Source: Streptomyces sp. V1I1
Lineage (GTDB): Bacteria; Actinomycetota; Actinomycetes; Streptomycetales; Streptomycetaceae
Assembly (NCBI RefSeq): GCF_030817355.1
Contig: NZ_JAUSZH010000001.1
Coordinates: 7,973,001-8,037,000 of the forward strand
Reading direction: 5' to 3'
Length of the DNA: 64,000 bases
The position numbers and the translations under genes were made by a program. Each line of letters begins with the position of its first letter. Positions within the stretch are counted from its first letter, which is position 1. The notes beneath the pieces are model-generated. The model ran no database searches. It worked only from the letters and a program-made list of their open reading frames with translations, and was not told where the DNA came from. This document shows, piece after piece, positions 24,377-33,321 of the stretch.

Positions 24377-25651
24377 GTGGCATCTACTCCAACCGGCCCC
24401 CGGGCAGTCGGCGAGGAGGTGGCTGGCCCGTTCTCCTGGTACCGGTCGTTCACCCCGCAGGGGCGCCGGGCCTTCAAGGGGGCGTTCGGCGGATTCGCTC
24501 TTGATTCCTACGATTTCCAGGTGCTGCCGCTGAGCATGGTCGCCATCGCAGCCTACTTCAGCCTCACCCAGGCGCAGGCAGGGCTGCTGACCACGGTCAC
24601 GCTGGTGATGTCCGCGATCGGCGGCATCCTCGCCGGGGTACTGATCGACCGGGTCGGCCGGGCCAAGACCCTCATGATCACCGTGGGCACCTACGCCCTG
24701 TTCACCGTGGTGTGCGGCTTCGCCACGAGCTTTCCGATGCTGCTGGTGAGCCGCGCTCTTCAGGGCATTGGTTTCGGTGGTGAGTGGGCGGCCGGTGCCG
24801 TCCTGGTCGCCGAGTACGCCAGGAGCCGCTACCGCGGCCGGGCGCTGGCCTTCATCCAGAGCTCCTGGGCCGTCGGCTGGGGACTGGCGGTCATCGTGAG
24901 CACCGTGGTGATGGACAATCTTGACCCCGCCATCGCCTGGCGCGTGATGTTCTGGACCGGCGCCCTGCCGGCAGTGCTGGTGGTCTACGTGCGCCGCAAG
25001 GTCCGGGATGCCCCGGAGGTGACCAAGCGGCTCGCGGAGAAGGACGCGCGCGTCCCGCTGTCATCGATCTTCCGGGGCGCCCTGGTGCGCAAGACGTTCT
25101 TCGCGACTCTGCTGGCCACCGGCGTGCAGGGCGGCTACTACACCATTGCCACGTGGCTGCCGACCTACCTCAAGACCGAGCGTGGTCTGACCGTTGTCGG
25201 CACTGGGGGCTACCTGTCCGTGCTCATCACCGGCGCCTTCTGCGGCTACCTCACCGCCGGCTACGTCGTCGACCTCCTGGGACGCAAGAAGTCCTTCGCC
25301 TTGTTCGCGGTTCTCAGCGGAGGCCTGCTGCTGGCCTACATCAACATCCCCCAGGGCGCCAACAGCCTCCTGCTGGTCCTCGGCTTCCCCCTGGGCTTCT
25401 GCGCCTCCGCCATCTTCTCCGGATTCGGCTCCTACCTGGCCGAGCTCTACCCCAACGCGGTCCGGGGCACGGGCCAGAGCTTCACCTACAACGTCGGACG
25501 CGCCATCGGAGCCTTCTTCCCGACCTCAGTGGGCTTCGCGGCAGGCAGCGCGGGCGTCGGCGGCGCTCTCATCTACGGCGTCATGGGCTACGCCGTCGCC
25601 CTCGTCGCCCTCCTCGGCCTACCCGAAACCCGCGGCACCGAACTCACCTAA
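24377..25651 (+). CDS. MFS transporter, SHS-like, close paralogue of the gene at 14624
   Basis: A 424-residue, 12-helix permease very close to the 14624 gene along its whole length; for example GVLIDRVGRAKTLMI, FATSFPMLLVSRALQGIGFG and ATWLPTYLKTERGLTVVGT differ from the paralogue by a few residues. The GTG at 24377 has GTGAGG seven bases upstream, the same start signal as in the paralogue. Downstream of pxpABC, it is the likely importer of the oxoprolinase substrate or a precursor. Its stop overlaps an antisense IS5 remnant. Confidence 0.88.
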   Translation: MASTPTGPRAVGEEVAGPFSWYRSFTPQGRRAFKGAFGGFALDSYDFQVLPLSMVAIAAYFSLTQAQAGLLTTVTLVMSAIGGILAGVLIDRVGRAKTLMITVGTYALFTVVCGFATSFPMLLVSRALQGIGFGGEWAAGAVLVAEYARSRYRGRALAFIQSSWAVGWGLAVIVSTVVMDNLDPAIAWRVMFWTGALPAVLVVYVRRKVRDAPEVTKRLAEKDARVPLSSIFRGALVRKTFFATLLATGVQGGYYTIATWLPTYLKTERGLTVVGTGGYLSVLITGAFCGYLTAGYVVDLLGRKKSFALFAVLSGGLLLAYINIPQGANSLLLVLGFPLGFCASAIFSGFGSYLAELYPNAVRGTGQSFTYNVGRAIGAFFPTSVGFAAGSAGVGGALIYGVMGYAVALVALLGLPETRGTELT

Positions 25652-26088
25652 GAGGTCGTCTCGTTTGGTGCCGAAGCGCCTGGAGATTCGGACCTGTCGG
25701 GTCCCCCTTTCAGGGCCCACATGTTCACTGAGCCGATCGCGCACAGCGACCAGTCCAGCTCCCCACGGGTGCCGAGCTCGTCCAGGACCAGGCGATGGAG
25801 CTTGCCCCATACCCGGGCGTGGCTCCATTCGGTGAACCGGCGGTACGCGGTCGGCCCGGATGGGCCGAAGACCGACGGCAGTTGCCGCCAGGTGCAGCCC
25901 GTGGTGGCCACGAAGACGATCGCCGCCAGTCCGGCCCGGGTCACCGCCAGCGTGACGGGCACCCGAACGCCCCGGCAGAGCGCGAATGGAGCGCTTGAGG
26001 CATCAACGGGTATCTTCCTTCGGCCGTGCGAAACGCCAGACACCCGGTGGGGGGCAGGCAGCCCCGGGAGGACACCGAACACCACCAT
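25648..26088 (-). pseudogene. IS5-family transposase, N-terminal remnant
   Basis: The stretch AALAAIVFVATTGCTWRQLP-like (here GLAAIVFVATTGCTW), FGPSGPTAYRRFTEWSHA and WSLCAIGSVNMWALKGG is the N-terminal half of an IS5-group transposase (DUF4096 region). The first Met-containing part is unrelated, and the DDE core and end are missing, so the element is dead. It abuts the end of the MFS gene, marking an old insertion at the edge of the pxp block. Confidence 0.75.
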
Positions 26089-26121
26089 CCGGAATGGCCA
26101 CGGTGCCCCTGATACTCCGAT

Positions 26122-26481
26122 TTGGTGCCGTTCGGCTACGGCGTCACCGAGACGCCGTTCCGCGACGCCTGCCTCGCCCGCCCTGCCCGGGTGCGGCAGC
26201 GCGGCGAGCAGTACCGCGCCGACCGCGGATGTTCCACCCTCACGTTCCAGACCAGCGCGAACCTGTACCTCTCGCTGGACAAGGTCTCGGTGACCGGTTG
26301 CTGGACCGACATCTCGGAGCCGCTGCCCAGCCCGGTTGAGCCTGGCGCCTTCCTTATCCGGTTCCTCCGAGGTCAGCAGGATTGCGTCATCTGGTGCCTC
26401 TACCTTGGCCCTTCAGGCGAGGAGGCGTTCGTAGTGCACTCCCACGTTGACTACGAGTACGACGCTCGGAGAACGCCATGA
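26122..26481 (+). CDS. Hypothetical protein, possibly 5'-truncated
   Basis: A 119-residue frame from a TTG at 26122. It has the composition of a real protein (LTFQTSANLYLSLDKVSVTG, PGAFLIRFLRGQQDCVIW, HSHVDYEYDARR) and ends in strand-rich sequence with several Trp and Tyr. I do not recognise the family; small immunity-like proteins of Streptomyces have similar C-termini. The upstream flank is the IS5 remnant, so the natural start may be lost. Confidence 0.45.
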   Translation: MVPFGYGVTETPFRDACLARPARVRQRGEQYRADRGCSTLTFQTSANLYLSLDKVSVTGCWTDISEPLPSPVEPGAFLIRFLRGQQDCVIWCLYLGPSGEEAFVVHSHVDYEYDARRTP

Positions 26482-26590
26482 ACACCGACGGGCCTCAGCT
26501 GCACGGGTGTTGACATGCTTGCAGCTCGCCTGGTCAAGGGGACTTGGCCGGTGCCCAGACGGGGCCAGGCCTGACGCTCGTTACGATTCG

Positions 26591-28122
26591 GTGGTGCAGA
26601 AGATCCGAGTGGCTGAGGTCCTGGCGGCGCTGTCCCTTACTACCGATCTCGCCGCGGGGATGTCGTTCGAGAAGGGTCTGCGCATGTGCGCGGTCGCCAC
26701 GACGTTCGCCGATGCTGTGCTCGGTGTGGACTCGGTGACCCGCCGGGTGGTCTTTGAGACGGCCTTGCTGCGTTCGGTCGGATGCACCTCTTTCGCGCCG
26801 GAACTGGCCGAGGTCTTCGGTAACGATGTTGCGTTCCAGGCCGCTTGAAGCGACTTGACCAAGGCGACGAGGCGGTGTTCGCAGCCCAGTTGCGTACCTT
26901 CGGCGACTGGGCCGGCGATGAGGGTCCGCGCCTGGCTCAGACTTTCGTCGACGTCTTCCCCACGATGGGGGTGGAGGCGATGCGCAGTGGTTGCGAGACC
27001 AGCCGCGCGCTTGGTGCCGGGTTGGGTCTGTTGCCGGAGTCAGTTGCGGCTCTGGATGACGTGTACGAGCGGTGGGACGGACGCGGCATCCCCGATGGCC
27101 GCCGCGGGTCGCAACTGTCGCTGGCCGCGCGGATCGTGCAGGTTGCGGAGCAGGCGGTTCTCGCGCATGCCCTGGGCGGTGCACCGGCCGCGGTGACCGA
27201 GGTTCGTCGGCGTTGCGGGGGCCACCTCGACCCCGACCTGGCGCGGGCTTTCGTCGCCGGCGCGTCGGCCGCAATCGCGCCTCTGGAGCAGCCGAATGCT
27301 CTCGCCGCGGTGCTCGATCTCGAGCCGGTGCCGCACGTCACCGTTCCGTTCGCTTCGCTGCCGCAGCTGTGCGCGGTACTCGCCCAGGTGGTGGATCTGA
27401 AGAGCCGGTGGCTGCTCGGGCACAGTGAGCATGTCGCCACACTGGCCGAGACGCCGGTGCACTCGCGGACCTGGATCCGGCCGCGGTCACCGACTTGCGT
27501 TGTGCCGCACTCCTGCACGACCTGGGGCGGGTCGGGGTTTCGGCCAGTGTCTGGGACCGGCCCGGTCAGCTGGGGATGGTCGAGGTGGAAAGGGTCCGGA
27601 TGCACACCTACTGGACCCAGCGGATCCTGGAGCGGGTGCCCGCGCTGGCGGCGCTGGCCCCGACCGCGTCCGCGCATCATGAGCGGGTCGACGGCGTGGT
27701 TACCACCGTGGAGATCCCTCCAGGAGCCTCCCCTTCGCCGCCCGGATCCTGGCCGCGGCAGACGTTTTCGCCGCACTCACCGAGCCGCGGGCGTACCGCG
27801 AGGCGTTCACCGTGGATGCTGCGGCCGATCTGCTGGTGCGTGAGGCCGACACCGGAGGAGTGGACCGGGACCCGTGCGCGGTCGTGATCGAGGCGGCGGG
27901 TCTGCCGCGGCCCCGCCGAGTGCTGCCGCGGGCCTGACCGAGCGGGAGGTGGAGGTGCTCCGCCTGGCGGCCCGAGGTCTGAGCAACCGACAGATCGGCG
28001 AACGGTTGTCGATCTCGAACCGGACTGTGGGGCACCACCTGGTTCATATCTACGACAAGACCGGCCGACGCAGCCGGGCCGGTGTGGCGGTGTTCGCCAT
28101 GGAGCATCGACTGCTGCCCTGA
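26591..28122 (+). pseudogene. HD-domain/LuxR regulator, split by multiple frameshifts
   Basis: One protein of about 510 residues is spread over several frames. GTG 26591 opens QKIRVAEVLAALSLTTDLAA; a missing base near 26840 moves to KRLDQGDEAVFAAQLRTFG and VYERWDGRGIPDG. A shift near 27450 leads to LRCAALLHDLGRVGVSASVW, whose HD motif marks a phosphohydrolase-like domain. One near 27715 leads to LPFAARILAAADVFAAL, and one near 27920 to the LuxR HTH (GLTEREVEVLRLAARGLSNR). Intact relatives join an HD-GYP-like module to a LuxR output domain. As given, the gene cannot work unless the indels are sequencing errors. Confidence 0.75.
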
Positions 28123-28393
28123 TCCACCCAACATCCACCCGTCAGTGATCACAGCCGTCCTCCGGATGACACGCTTCCGGTTGACCCCCCGCGGTTCACG
28201 GCTGGTACTCGTCCAGACACCGGATTGTGGATACCCGCAGCAACTGTCGCGGCCTGCAGTGAACACGGCCACTCTCATGACGCGCGGTGAGTACGAGCGC
28301 TCACTCTCGCTCAGCTACGCCGTGATGCACTGGCACACGGCCGGGGCTTTGCACGTCCGCTGCATTGAAGTCTCAAGGTAAGGGTGGCGCGCT
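28123..28393. other. Intergenic, about 270 bp
   Basis: This lies between the end of the HD/LuxR remnant and the convergent CPBP gene. No gene or clear terminator was seen. Confidence 0.4.
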
Positions 28394-29089
28394 TCAACTG
28401 GCGCCCCACCACCGGTCTGCCCCCCAGGCGAGGATGTACCCCTCCCCGTTCAGGGCCCAGTGCAGCGCCGCGGATGTCAGCAGGCTGCCGGATCTGCGAC
28501 GCAGTTCGCAGAAGACCACGCCCGCGGCCGCTGTGCCGACGATGGCCGCGGCAACAGACAGCGCGACGCCGAGCGTGCTGTGGCCGAAGACGGCCCCGAC
28601 CGCACTGTTGGCTCTGGTGATGCCCAGCGAGGGAAGCACATGCCAGAAGCCGAACAGGATCGAGGAGACCGATGTTGCCCAGGTGACGCCCCATCGCCGC
28701 TCGACCATGGCCCACAAGACGCCCCGGAACGCGACTTCCTCGAGCAGTACGGTGCCGAACGGCACGCGGATCAGCACCCGGAACAGCAGCTGGCCCACGG
28801 ACAAGTCGTCGGCACGCTCATCCAGGAACAATGGGCGGGTGATCGGAACGGCCAACGCCATCAGATAGCTGAACAGCACCGCCCCGGCCAGGATCAGCCC
28901 CCACCGCAGTCCGCGGCCGAGCGTCGCCTCGCCGAGTCCGAGGCCGCCCCAAGTGATGCCGTCCCAGCGAGCAATCAGAATCAGCACCGCGGCCGCGGCG
29001 AGGCAGACGGGGACGTACAACTCGGGTGCGAGCCGGTTGTTAAGCGCGTTGACGACTACGAGAACGGCGACGGCCAGGAAGATCCGCAT
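28394..29089 (-). CDS. CPBP-family intramembrane metalloprotease
   Basis: A 231-residue membrane protein with about seven hydrophobic helices. The CPBP motifs are complete: LLEEVAFRGVL (Glu pair at 117-118 plus Arg), FGFWHVLPS (His150) and the third motif ALHWALN near 213. These proteases cleave within the membrane (Rce1-like), and in bacteria many are linked to peptide self-immunity or signalling, but the substrate here is unknown. The ATG at 29089 lacks a clear ribosome site. The gene is isolated among degraded neighbours. Confidence 0.85.
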   Translation of the reverse strand: MRIFLAVAVLVVVNALNNRLAPELYVPVCLAAAAVLILIARWDGITWGGLGLGEATLGRGLRWGLILAGAVLFSYLMALAVPITRPLFLDERADDLSVGQLLFRVLIRVPFGTVLLEEVAFRGVLWAMVERRWGVTWATSVSSILFGFWHVLPSLGITRANSAVGAVFGHSTLGVALSVAAAIVGTAAAGVVFCELRRRSGSLLTSAALHWALNGEGYILAWGADRWWGAS

Positions 29090-29216
29090 GATGATGCCAG
29101 GATCGTCGATCGGGCACCGTCACCGCTGGTTTCTCCGGCGTGTCCAGGGACGGCGCCGAGACACGACGCCAGACGCGGCGCATCGAGTCCCGTCTCGCTG
29201 ATAGGTCGGTTGACCG

Positions 29217-29552
29217 ATGCCGCCACACCGAGCCTTGGCGATCATTTGGCTGATCGAGTGGGTCGTCACCGCGGGATTGCCGTACGGCGGAACCTACCGC
29301 GGCCGTGACGCGGTGCTGGCCAACGTTTTCGCCCGGTTCGACACCGAGTGGGAGGACTTCGCGGTTGCTCCAGCTGAGCTCTTTGCCGTTGAGGACGTGG
29401 TGATCGCGCTCGGCAACTATCAGGGGCGACGCCGTGAGACCGGTAAGGCGATGACGGCACGCTTCGTCCACGTGTGGCGCTTTGAGCACGGTGTGCCGGT
29501 CGCCTTCGAGACCATCGCGGACACCCGCACCATGGTCGCCGCCATGGCGTAA
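29217..29552 (+). CDS. SnoaL-like (NTF2-fold) protein, N-terminus probably truncated
   Basis: A 111-residue frame containing most of a SnoaL-like domain: IEWVVTAGLPYGGTYRGRDA, VLANVFARFDTEWEDF, VIALGNYQGRRRETG and RFVHVWRFEHGVPVAFE. Family members begin with about 25 more residues forming the first helix; here that part is replaced by an unrelated MPPHRALAIIW segment. It may be non-functional. These small folds act as isomerases, cyclases or binding proteins. Confidence 0.6.
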   Translation: MPPHRALAIIWLIEWVVTAGLPYGGTYRGRDAVLANVFARFDTEWEDFAVAPAELFAVEDVVIALGNYQGRRRETGKAMTARFVHVWRFEHGVPVAFETIADTRTMVAAMA

Positions 29553-29588
29553 CCAGCCACCACCAGCCGGTCGGCGAGTGAACTTGTC

Positions 29589-30540
29589 CTACGTTTCTGG
29601 CGTGAGCCTGAGCCGGTCATTCGTAAGATCGGCGAGGCCCAGGACTCGGGGGAGGCCCAGTAGTCCTGGTCCAGACCGACCTGGCCCTGGGCGGCCTGGA
29701 AGCATTTTTCGACGCACCAACGGGTGAAGGTGAGTTCGCCGGTGGCGGGGTTGCGGCGGATCAGCAGGTGACGGTGGTCGCCGGTGCCGGACTGGATCCA
29801 GGCCCAGTCGTAGAAAGCGCGGGCCCTGCGCCCCTGCTCCGGCGCTTTGCCGGTGCCAGGCCGCGTCGGGCAGGCGGCCTGCGAGAGCGTCCGCCCGGCG
29901 GAGGGTGCGGCCGTGGTTGATCAGCACCCGGGTGGTGCAGCCGACGGCCAGGACGTAGCCCGTCCCGCGGGCCTCCAGAGCGGTACGAAGCTGCGGGTCC
30001 TGGCCGTAGGCTTCGGCGCCGGTCACCCAGGCGGAGGGTGACTCCGGTGTCCAGTGCGGCGGCGATCGTCTGCCAGGACAGGCGAGGCTTGGTCGCGAAC
30101 GCCACGTCGTCGGGGATTCCTGCCGCGCTGCGGCGCTCGGCGTCGGAGCACCAGGAGTGCTCGGGCAGGTAGAGCCGACGGTCGATCAACGCCGGTGCTC
30201 TACTGGAAGCGTAGGCGAGGAACACCCCGACCTGGCTGTTCTCGATCCGCCTGGCGGTGCCGAGGTGGTCGAGGATGTACGCGCGGGCCTCGTCGCGGAC
30301 AGCGTCCGCGTCCCAGTGGGAGCCGCGCAGCAGGCGGTGCATCGGCCCGGGGCGAGCGTGTCCTGCCTGTTCGGCCAGCTGCCAGCAGTTCTTCCGTTCG
30401 ACGCCGGACAGCAGCCCGAGCAGATACGCACGGGCGGTGGCCCGGGGCTCTACCCGCCGGAACCGGCCCGCGATCCGGGCCATGGCCTGGTCGAACATCG
30501 CCCGCCAACGGGCAGGGTCCATGATCTGGCCTGCGGCCAC
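29589..30540 (-). pseudogene. IS701-family transposase remnant with internal deletion
   Basis: The N-terminal part is in one frame (MDPARWRAMFDQAMARIAG, LSGVERKNCWQLAEQAGH, RRIENSQVGVFLAYASSRAP), then the sequence changes frame to VTGAEAYGQDPQLRTALEAR and GYVLAVGCTTRVLINHG. About 27 residues normally found between the DHLGTA and RIENSQVGVF segments are gone, including the first catalytic Asp (the VVDETG motif). Later frameshifts destroy the C-terminus. The element is dead; no terminal repeats were found. Confidence 0.8.
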
Positions 30541-30590
30541 CGCGCAATCCGCGCCACGATTTCCTTCTTCCTGGGTGGAGTTGGTCTGGG

Positions 30591-31286
30591 TTACCAGACG
30601 ACCGGGCCGGCCTTGTCGAAGAAGCCGCCGGTCGGGCCGTCGGCTCCGATGGCGGCCATGCGGACGATGATCTCCGCGCCCTCTTCGACGCTGTTGGTGC
30701 CCTGGTGGCCGTTGAGGTCGGTGGCGGTGTAGCCGGGGTCGACGGCGTTGAACCGGATGGCGGGGTACGCCTTGGCGTACTGCGAGGTGACCATGACCAG
30801 CGCCGTCTTGGAGGAGTTGTAGTCCAGCAGCGCCACATGGAACTCAACGCGGCCCGGGTCGCCGGTCGCCGCCAGCGAGCCCAGGCCGCTGCTGACGTTG
30901 ACGACGACCGGGGCGTCGCTGGCCTGCAGGAGCGGCAGGAAGGCGTGCGTGACGCGCACGACGCCGAAGACATTGGTGTCGTAGGTGGTCTGCATGTCGG
31001 ATCCGGTGACTTCGCCGACCGGCTTGCCCGCGCCGACGATCCCGGCGTTGTTGACCAGGACGTCGAGGTGGCCGGCGTCCTCGCGGATGAATTCGGCGGC
31101 GGCTTTGACGGAGTCCTCGTCGGTGACGTCGATCTGGACGAAGCGGGTGCCGAGCTTGGCGGCCGCCTCCCGCCCGCGCCGGGCATCGCGTGCCCCGAGG
31201 TAGACGGTGTGTCCGGCCTCGATCAGGCGGCGGGCCGTCTCGAAGCCGAGGCCCTTGTTCGCTCCGGTGATCAGTGTGGTGGTCAT
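30591..31286 (-). CDS. Short-chain dehydrogenase/reductase
   Basis: A 231-residue classical SDR: cofactor loop TGANKGLG at 7-14, NNAGI at about 82-86, and the catalytic Tyr/Lys in YNSSKTALVMVTSQYAK. The NKGLG variant and overall layout resemble carbonyl-reductase-like SDRs common in Streptomyces. ATG 31286 follows GGAGTGA. It diverges from the XRE regulator at 31421, a frequent pairing in which the regulator controls the SDR. Confidence 0.9.
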   Translation of the reverse strand: MTTTLITGANKGLGFETARRLIEAGHTVYLGARDARRGREAAAKLGTRFVQIDVTDEDSVKAAAEFIREDAGHLDVLVNNAGIVGAGKPVGEVTGSDMQTTYDTNVFGVVRVTHAFLPLLQASDAPVVVNVSSGLGSLAATGDPGRVEFHVALLDYNSSKTALVMVTSQYAKAYPAIRFNAVDPGYTATDLNGHQGTNSVEEGAEIIVRMAAIGADGPTGGFFDKAGPVVW

Positions 31287-31420
31287 GCGTTCACTCCGGT
31301 GATCGGTGGGTTGGTGATGCCTCCACCCTTGTCGCACCGCGGACGAACAGGCAGTACCCGCCCTTGCCTGTGGACTGGCAGTACCAGGCTGTCCGGGCGC
31401 GACGGCCGGATACTGGGGGC

Positions 31421-32278
31421 GTGAGCGAATCCAAGGAGCTGGGCAGGGCACTGCGCGGCTGGCGCGACCGCATGGCACCCGCCGAGGTCGGACTGCCCGC
31501 CGGCGGAGTACGGCGCGCCGCCGGACTGCGGCGCGAAGAACTGGCCCAGCTCGCCGGCCTGTCGGTGGACTACATCGTCCGCCTGGAACAGGGCCGGGCC
31601 ACCTCCCCGTCCCCGCAGGTTCTGTCCGCGCTGGCCCGCGCTCTGCGGCTGTCGGCGGCCGAGCGCGAGCACCTGTATCTGCTCGCGGGCCAAGCGGCAC
31701 CGGGCCCCGGGCAGCTGTTGGCTCACATCCCGCCCGGGGTTCGAAGGCTGCTCGACCAGTTGGACGGCGCACCGCTCAGCGTGCACGATGCGGCCTGGAA
31801 CCTGATCCTGTGGAACCCGCGGTGGGCCGCCCTGTTCGGGGACGCGTCTGCGCTGCGCGGACGCGAGCGCAACATCGTGTGGCGCCACTTCGCCGGCCTG
31901 CCCAGCCGGGTCAGCCACACCCCCGAGCAGGAGGCCCGGTTCGAGGCGGCCGTGGTCGCAGATCTCAGAGCGGCGACCGCCCGCTACCCCACCGATGCCG
32001 GGCTGCGCTCCCTGATCAAGGACCTGCGGGGCGTCAGCACCGACTTCGCACGCCTGTGGGAGACGGGAATCGTGGGTGTCCACGAGACGGACACCAAGAC
32101 CATCCACCACCCCGATGTCGGAATACTAACCCTCACCTGTGACGTCCTCATGGTTCCCGGCAGCGATCTACGCATCGTCGCCTACACCGCCGCCCCCGGC
32201 AGCGACGCCTCCGACCGGCTGAGGCTCCTCGACGTCATCGGCCCCCAGGCCATGACCGAGAACAGCACCCCGGCGTAG
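31421..32278 (+). CDS. XRE-family regulator with MmyB-like ligand domain
   Basis: A 285-residue regulator. HTH at about 25-65 (LRREELAQLAGLSVDYIVRL), then an MmyB-type PAS-like domain (SVHDAAWNLILWNPRWAALF, NIVWRHFAGLPSRV, HHPDVGILTLTCDVLMVPGS). Such proteins usually repress an adjacent oxidoreductase gene and respond to a small molecule or fatty acid. GTG 31421 has a G-rich but very close ribosome site. It is divergent from the SDR gene with 134 bp between. Confidence 0.9.
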   Translation: MSESKELGRALRGWRDRMAPAEVGLPAGGVRRAAGLRREELAQLAGLSVDYIVRLEQGRATSPSPQVLSALARALRLSAAEREHLYLLAGQAAPGPGQLLAHIPPGVRRLLDQLDGAPLSVHDAAWNLILWNPRWAALFGDASALRGRERNIVWRHFAGLPSRVSHTPEQEARFEAAVVADLRAATARYPTDAGLRSLIKDLRGVSTDFARLWETGIVGVHETDTKTIHHPDVGILTLTCDVLMVPGSDLRIVAYTAAPGSDASDRLRLLDVIGPQAMTENSTPA

Positions 32279-32486
32279 CAGCCAGCCGCGCCGCACACTA
32301 CGCCCACGGCCAGCAGCCCGGCTCAGAACCGGGACAGCAACACCTCGGCGAACGCCGGTGTACGGGGGGTTACAGCGAGCCGTCGTCGGTGGTGGGTGCG
32401 CCCCGCATCCGCCGTGCTGCACCCGGCTGGGTCAGAACACGTCCGGGATACACGCTCCCGCGCCGCCCACCCGCACCCGAGGGCGC

Positions 32487-33209
32487 CTACCCGAGTGGGG
32501 CGACCAAGGTGTCGGATTGATTCGCGCGCCGAAGGGCGTCGGCAACGAATCCGCTGGCTTTGAGCTCCTCGACGAGGTCCCGTAGGAACTGGACGGTCTC
32601 GGGCCGCCGGGTCTTGGTCGTGCCCACCGCCTGCTGTATCTGCATGAACCGACCCTCGATCAGCCGGACTTCGGGATACGTCGCGGCGAACTCGGTCATG
32701 GGCTGCCTGATGCCGGCCGCAACCTCCAGGCCCTGAGCGCGGAATTCGTCGACTCCTTCCTCTCCGCGCACGACGCGCGCGTGCTGAAGGGTGCGGGAGA
32801 GGAAAAGGTCGTAGGCAGACCCACGCTTCACGCCAATACGCACGCCTGCATGGTCGACGTCAGCGGCGGTGGTGAAGGCTGAGTCGTGGGGTACGACGAA
32901 CACACCCTCGATCACGACGTACGGTGCCGTGAAGGCAACCTCAGCCTCACGTACGGGTTCGACGGCCAGGAAGCACATGTCGGCCTGGCCTGCCGTCATC
33001 GCCTCGTACGACTTTCGCGCCGCGTCGAAGCAGACGAGTTCCACGGGCACGTTCAGCCGCGCACCGACCTCACGCGCAATGTCGACCGTAACGCCGGTCG
33101 GTGCCGTCGGCGTGCCCTGGGCCAGTACCGGATTACCCAGATTGATTGAGGCCCGCAGCGCGTCATTCGGCGCCAGATCCTTGGTGACGGCGGCAGTTAC
33201 GATCTTCAT
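32487..33209 (-). CDS. SBP_bac_3-like solute-binding protein without signal peptide
   Basis: A 240-residue protein with the amino-acid-binding fold: TGVTVDIAREVGARLNVPVE, MTAGQADMCFLAVEPVRE, FTAPYVVIEGVFVVP and RIGVKRGSAYDLFLSRTL are in the right order for a two-lobed periplasmic protein. It starts directly with MKIVTAAVTKDLAP, and no signal peptide or lipobox is present in or upstream of the frame. It is therefore probably cytoplasmic and acts as a sensor or buffer, not in import. No transporter genes lie nearby. Confidence 0.75.
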   Translation of the reverse strand: MKIVTAAVTKDLAPNDALRASINLGNPVLAQGTPTAPTGVTVDIAREVGARLNVPVELVCFDAARKSYEAMTAGQADMCFLAVEPVREAEVAFTAPYVVIEGVFVVPHDSAFTTAADVDHAGVRIGVKRGSAYDLFLSRTLQHARVVRGEEGVDEFRAQGLEVAAGIRQPMTEFAATYPEVRLIEGRFMQIQQAVGTTKTRRPETVQFLRDLVEELKASGFVADALRRANQSDTLVAPLG

Positions 33210-33321
33210 GGAGCGGAGTGTAGGGCGCCTGTGCGACTGGGTAGCGGCGCGTCGGTTGCCACCGTCCTGCTGAACGTGATCAATCGTTCCCAAGGCCATA
33301 GGGGTGCTGACCTGCTGCCGA

